Origin: an uncultured Ruaniaceae bacterium
GTDB lineage: Bacteria > Actinomycetota > Actinomycetes > Actinomycetales > Beutenbergiaceae
Direction of reading: 5' to 3'
DNA length: 17,123 bases
Assembly (NCBI GenBank): GCA_938004115.1
Contig: CALKWS010000379.1
Coordinates: forward strand, 1 to 17,123
Position numbers and translations under genes: made by a program
Part shown: positions 14,847 through 17,123 of the stretch, in pieces
Position numbering within the stretch: position 1 is the first letter of the stretch
Layout: each line of letters opens with the position of its first letter
Notes under the pieces: model-generated
The model's input: only the letters and a program-made list of their open reading frames with translations
What the model was told of the DNA's origin: nothing
Databases searched by the model: none

Positions 14847-16125
14847 GTGGCCCCCTGACCTGCGCGGCTCCGGCGGCTTCCTGGGCCCGGGCTCGGGGCA
14901 GCACCCGGGTGCGCACGATGGCCCCGGTGGTAGCCGTGCCGATGGCCAGTAGGTACGGGACCCAGAGAATGGAACCCCCGGCCATCAGCAGCGTCACAAC
15001 GGCGCACAGCACGACGGCGAACTCCACGAGCGTCAGGGTGAGCGTGATCCGCTGCATCCCACGTATGGCGGCCAGGGACATGAACGGCATGGATCCTGCG
15101 AAAGCCATCGACCGGAGCGTCCAACCGACCAGGGCCAGGGTCGACAGGTCGAACGCGCCCCCGGTCAGGACCGGTCCGAGCCACGGCAGACTTAGTAGGA
15201 ATCCCCCGCATAGCAGGCCTGACCCCGCCGCGAGGTACAGCGCGTGACGGTCTGCGAGCCTCATCTGGCCTGCCAATGGGTTGTGTTTGGCTGCCGCATA
15301 GTGCGCGAACAAGACCGAAACCAGTCCGCCGATCACGATGAGAGTCGGTGCGATGTAGACCCGGGCTGCCTCAAGTTCGCCCACTGCGACCGCTGACACC
15401 AGTGCCAGGCCGAGGAGTCGTGTTACTGCCTGTAATCCGGGGCGCAGCGATAACTGCACCGCTCGATTCGTCCCGTAGGCGCCGACCGTTCTGAGGTCGG
15501 CCCCGCGCCACGGCGATAGATGGCGTTCGGAGGCGGGCAGCAGCAGGACGGCCACCACGCTTGCTGTCGCCTGACCGATTGCCAGGGCGAGCAGGAGGTG
15601 AATGATGCCAAGACCGGCGGGCCCGAAGATCACGAAGATCGTCGCCAATGCTGCGGCGAGCGCGGTGAGATCGACCAGCACCAGGCTCCAGAACCGCAGG
15701 GTAGCCATGAGCAGACGCCGGAGCGCATCTTCCAGCAGGAAGAGTGTCGTGGCCAGTCCGAAGGCCAGTGCAGTCCGACCCTCCACCATGCCGGTGGCCC
15801 ACGCTCCAGCGGCGACGATGAGTCCCAACCCCGCGGAGAGGCCGGCCCACCACGTTTGGAGGCCCGCGCGGACTGCGGTGACGGACCTGTCCAGGACGGT
15901 GAGCGAGTCGCCCACGAAACCCGTGGCGACACCGGTCGCCACGATCACGATCCCGTAGAGCGCAGCGAAGACACCAAGCCCTTCCAGACCGAGCAGGCGG
16001 ACCGCCAGGATCTGGAGCACGAAACTCGCCCCGGCCTGCGAGCCCTGGGCAGCGATCCCCCCGAGGGCATCCCATGTCCGGCTCAGGCGTGCCAGTGTCG
16101 CCTGCCTGCCATCCGCCTCACTCAT
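14839..16125 (-). CDS. Polysaccharide flippase (Wzx-type, MOP superfamily)
   Basis: The 428-residue protein consists mainly of hydrophobic helices, about twelve in total, with short charged loops. After a ~25-residue cytoplasmic N-terminus the first helices include LLGLEGLGVFAALYGIV, the common opening of the polysaccharide-export (PST) family. It should move lipid-linked repeat units from the cytoplasmic to the outer face of the membrane. I use the ATG at 16125, which has GGGGGA about 5 bases upstream; a GTG immediately before it at 16128 is a possible alternative. It lies 19 bp after the PKD-protein gene and overlaps the polymerase gene by 8 bp, so the three form one transcription unit. The length fits the family. 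Confidence 0.88.
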   Translation of the reverse strand: MSEADGRQATLARLSRTWDALGGIAAQGSQAGASFVLQILAVRLLGLEGLGVFAALYGIVIVATGVATGFVGDSLTVLDRSVTAVRAGLQTWWAGLSAGLGLIVAAGAWATGMVEGRTALAFGLATTLFLLEDALRRLLMATLRFWSLVLVDLTALAAALATIFVIFGPAGLGIIHLLLALAIGQATASVVAVLLLPASERHLSPWRGADLRTVGAYGTNRAVQLSLRPGLQAVTRLLGLALVSAVAVGELEAARVYIAPTLIVIGGLVSVLFAHYAAAKHNPLAGQMRLADRHALYLAAGSGLLCGGFLLSLPWLGPVLTGGAFDLSTLALVGWTLRSMAFAGSMPFMSLAAIRGMQRITLTLTLVEFAVVLCAVVTLLMAGGSILWVPYLLAIGTATTGAIVRTRVLPRARAQEAAGAAQVRGPHD

Positions 16126-16144
16126 CACTGTCCCCCGACGAGGC

Positions 16145-17123
16145 TCATCGTGGCGGTGCAGTCACGTGCAGATCAGCGAACCTGGCCTCGACGGGCGCGT
16201 TATCCGCCGCTCCACTCAGGTACGTGACGAAAGCCAGGCCGCCGGGACGTTGTAGTTCCGGGGTGGTGTCGGTGGCGGTCACCTGCCACTCGGTCGGTTC
16301 TGCAGCGGTGGTGCGCCACAGCATGGCTCGCAGGTCGGTCGTGCCCTCGCCTTCGGTCTGGAACCGGATCCGGAAGACGTCACCATCCTGATAGGCCAGC
16401 TCGGGCAGGACGAGGTGGTTCAAGGTGGTTTCGGTCCCGTTAAGCGCTCTGGTCAGCAACACCGTGGTCTGGTGCCGCTGGAACCGGATCTTCATCCGAT
16501 AGGTGTCGTTGCCGATGCGGCGGGAATCGACCGAGATGTAGACATCGCCGCCCGAGGGCGGCTGGTCAAGTGACAACTCCAGGGTGGTATCGGTATCCGA
16601 AACACTAAGATCGTTAAGGAGGATCCGGGGCCCGCTGCCGGCGCTCGCCATCCGGATGACGCCTTGGCCGTCCTCCACTCGGAAGTTGGCCGAGGATCCC
16701 ACCGGACTCCAGGTGCCGCCGGTGTCGGCCGGCCCCCACCCGGCCGGCACGTCCCGCGCGAACGCGTCGGCGGCCAGCACGGGGTCGGCCTCGGGTGGTC
16801 CAGTGACGGTGACCTGCTGGGCAGTGTTGTGCTCTGCATCGGCGTCGTCGGTCACGGTCAAGGTCACCTCATAGGTGCCCGGCTCCTGGTACTCGTGGAC
16901 GGGGCGGACCTCGGTGGCGCTGTGCCCGTCGCCGAAGTCCCAGGTATAACTCTCGATCGAGCCATCGGGGTCGGTGGATCCCGACCCATCGAAAGTCACC
17001 GACAATCCGTCGACATCGAACGTGAACGAGGCCTCGGGGGCTTCATTCTCGGGTGGATCGTCCCCGGGCGGGTCAGCCCCAGGCGGGTCCTCGCCCGGCG
17101 GGTCGTCCGCAGGCGGGTCGTCC
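16145..17123 (-). CDS. PKD-domain surface protein, 5' end outside the window
   Basis: Only the C-terminal 325 residues are present; the start lies beyond 17123. The readable part begins with a pentapeptide-repeat linker of the DDPPG kind. A PKD domain follows at about 31-107 with GSGSTDPDGSI, WDFGDG and the closing TYEVTLTVTDD. The last ~205 residues form a beta-rich domain starting DAFARDVPAGWGPADTGGTW, a module common at the C-terminus of actinobacterial extracellular PKD proteins and resembling concanavalin-like or laminin-G folds. Such proteins are normally exported and bind or present carbohydrate; the signal peptide would be in the missing part. There is no C-terminal membrane anchor or LPXTG. 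It is the first visible gene of the leftward train, 19 bp from the flippase. It may be a lectin-like surface partner of the polymer, or a larger enzyme whose catalytic part is not visible. Confidence 0.85.
   Translation of the reverse strand, partial: DDPPADDPPGEDPPGADPPGDDPPENEAPEASFTFDVDGLSVTFDGSGSTDPDGSIESYTWDFGDGHSATEVRPVHEYQEPGTYEVTLTVTDDADAEHNTAQQVTVTGPPEADPVLAADAFARDVPAGWGPADTGGTWSPVGSSANFRVEDGQGVIRMASAGSGPRILLNDLSVSDTDTTLELSLDQPPSGGDVYISVDSRRIGNDTYRMKIRFQRHQTTVLLTRALNGTETTLNHLVLPELAYQDGDVFRIRFQTEGEGTTDLRAMLWRTTAAEPTEWQVTATDTTPELQRPGGLAFVTYLSGAADNAPVEARFADLHVTAPPR
17048..17122 (-). repeat. Five tandem 15-bp units encoding an Asp/Pro-rich linker
   Basis: Five consecutive 15-base units read on the minus strand as DDPPA, DDPPG, EDPPG, ADPPG, DDPPE. 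The array reaches the window edge and probably continues. It lies within the PKD-protein gene, just before the PKD domain, and is likely a stiff acidic spacer in the cell wall. Confidence 0.85.

Overview
The window is uniformly high in G+C. It carries a polysaccharide (capsule or exopolysaccharide) locus, almost certainly from a Gram-positive actinomycete. Three things point there: an RmlC-RmlD fusion next to RmlB and RmlA, as seen in many Actinomycetota; frequent GTG starts with long runs of overlapping genes; and a secreted-type PKD protein with an Asp/Pro-rich linker. I place it near Micrococcales or a related order, but the genus cannot be told from sequence alone. I see no tRNA, rRNA, CRISPR array, insertion sequence or phage gene.

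Left part (1-3333): a dTDP-L-rhamnose supply cassette. rmlB and an rmlC-rmlD fusion gene (cut off by the window start) read leftward, and rmlA reads rightward from a 70-bp divergent control region. Each of rmlB and rmlA has a TANNNT-like -10 element about 6-7 bp before its ATG, suggesting leaderless mRNAs.

Middle part (3346-5863): a divergent pair that is not standard for such loci. One gene encodes a protein with a formyltransferase-like N-terminus and a beta-propeller related to the N-terminal domain of plant glucosamine inositolphosphorylceramide transferase (GINT1). The other encodes a CDP-alcohol phosphotransferase with an intact catalytic motif. They flank a 271-bp, relatively A/T-rich control region. 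This pair is the least understood and most interesting part of the window.

Right part (5788-17123): a leftward gene train read from 17123 toward 5788. In order of transcription it encodes a PKD-domain surface protein (5' end outside the window), a Wzx-type flippase, a Wzy-type polymerase, a Wzz/BY-kinase chain-length regulator, a low-molecular-weight tyrosine phosphatase, a CelD/BioF2-type GNAT acyltransferase, a DUF1972-type glycosyltransferase, a Gfo/Idh/MocA oxidoreductase, an aldo/keto-reductase-like TIM-barrel protein of unknown function, and a GT4 glycosyltransferase. Most neighbours overlap by 1-8 bp, implying translational coupling. Gaps of 104 bp (before the kinase) and 71 bp (after the acyltransferase) could hold internal control points.

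Working model (inference): dTDP-rhamnose and other sugars are assembled on a lipid carrier by the glycosyltransferases, one sugar perhaps being remodelled by the oxidoreductase/TIM-barrel pair. The repeat is acylated, flipped by Wzx and polymerised by Wzy under control of the kinase/phosphatase pair. The CDP-alcohol phosphotransferase and GINT1-like protein may add or recognise a phospho-alcohol decoration. The initiating polyprenyl-phosphate sugar transferase is not in the window.
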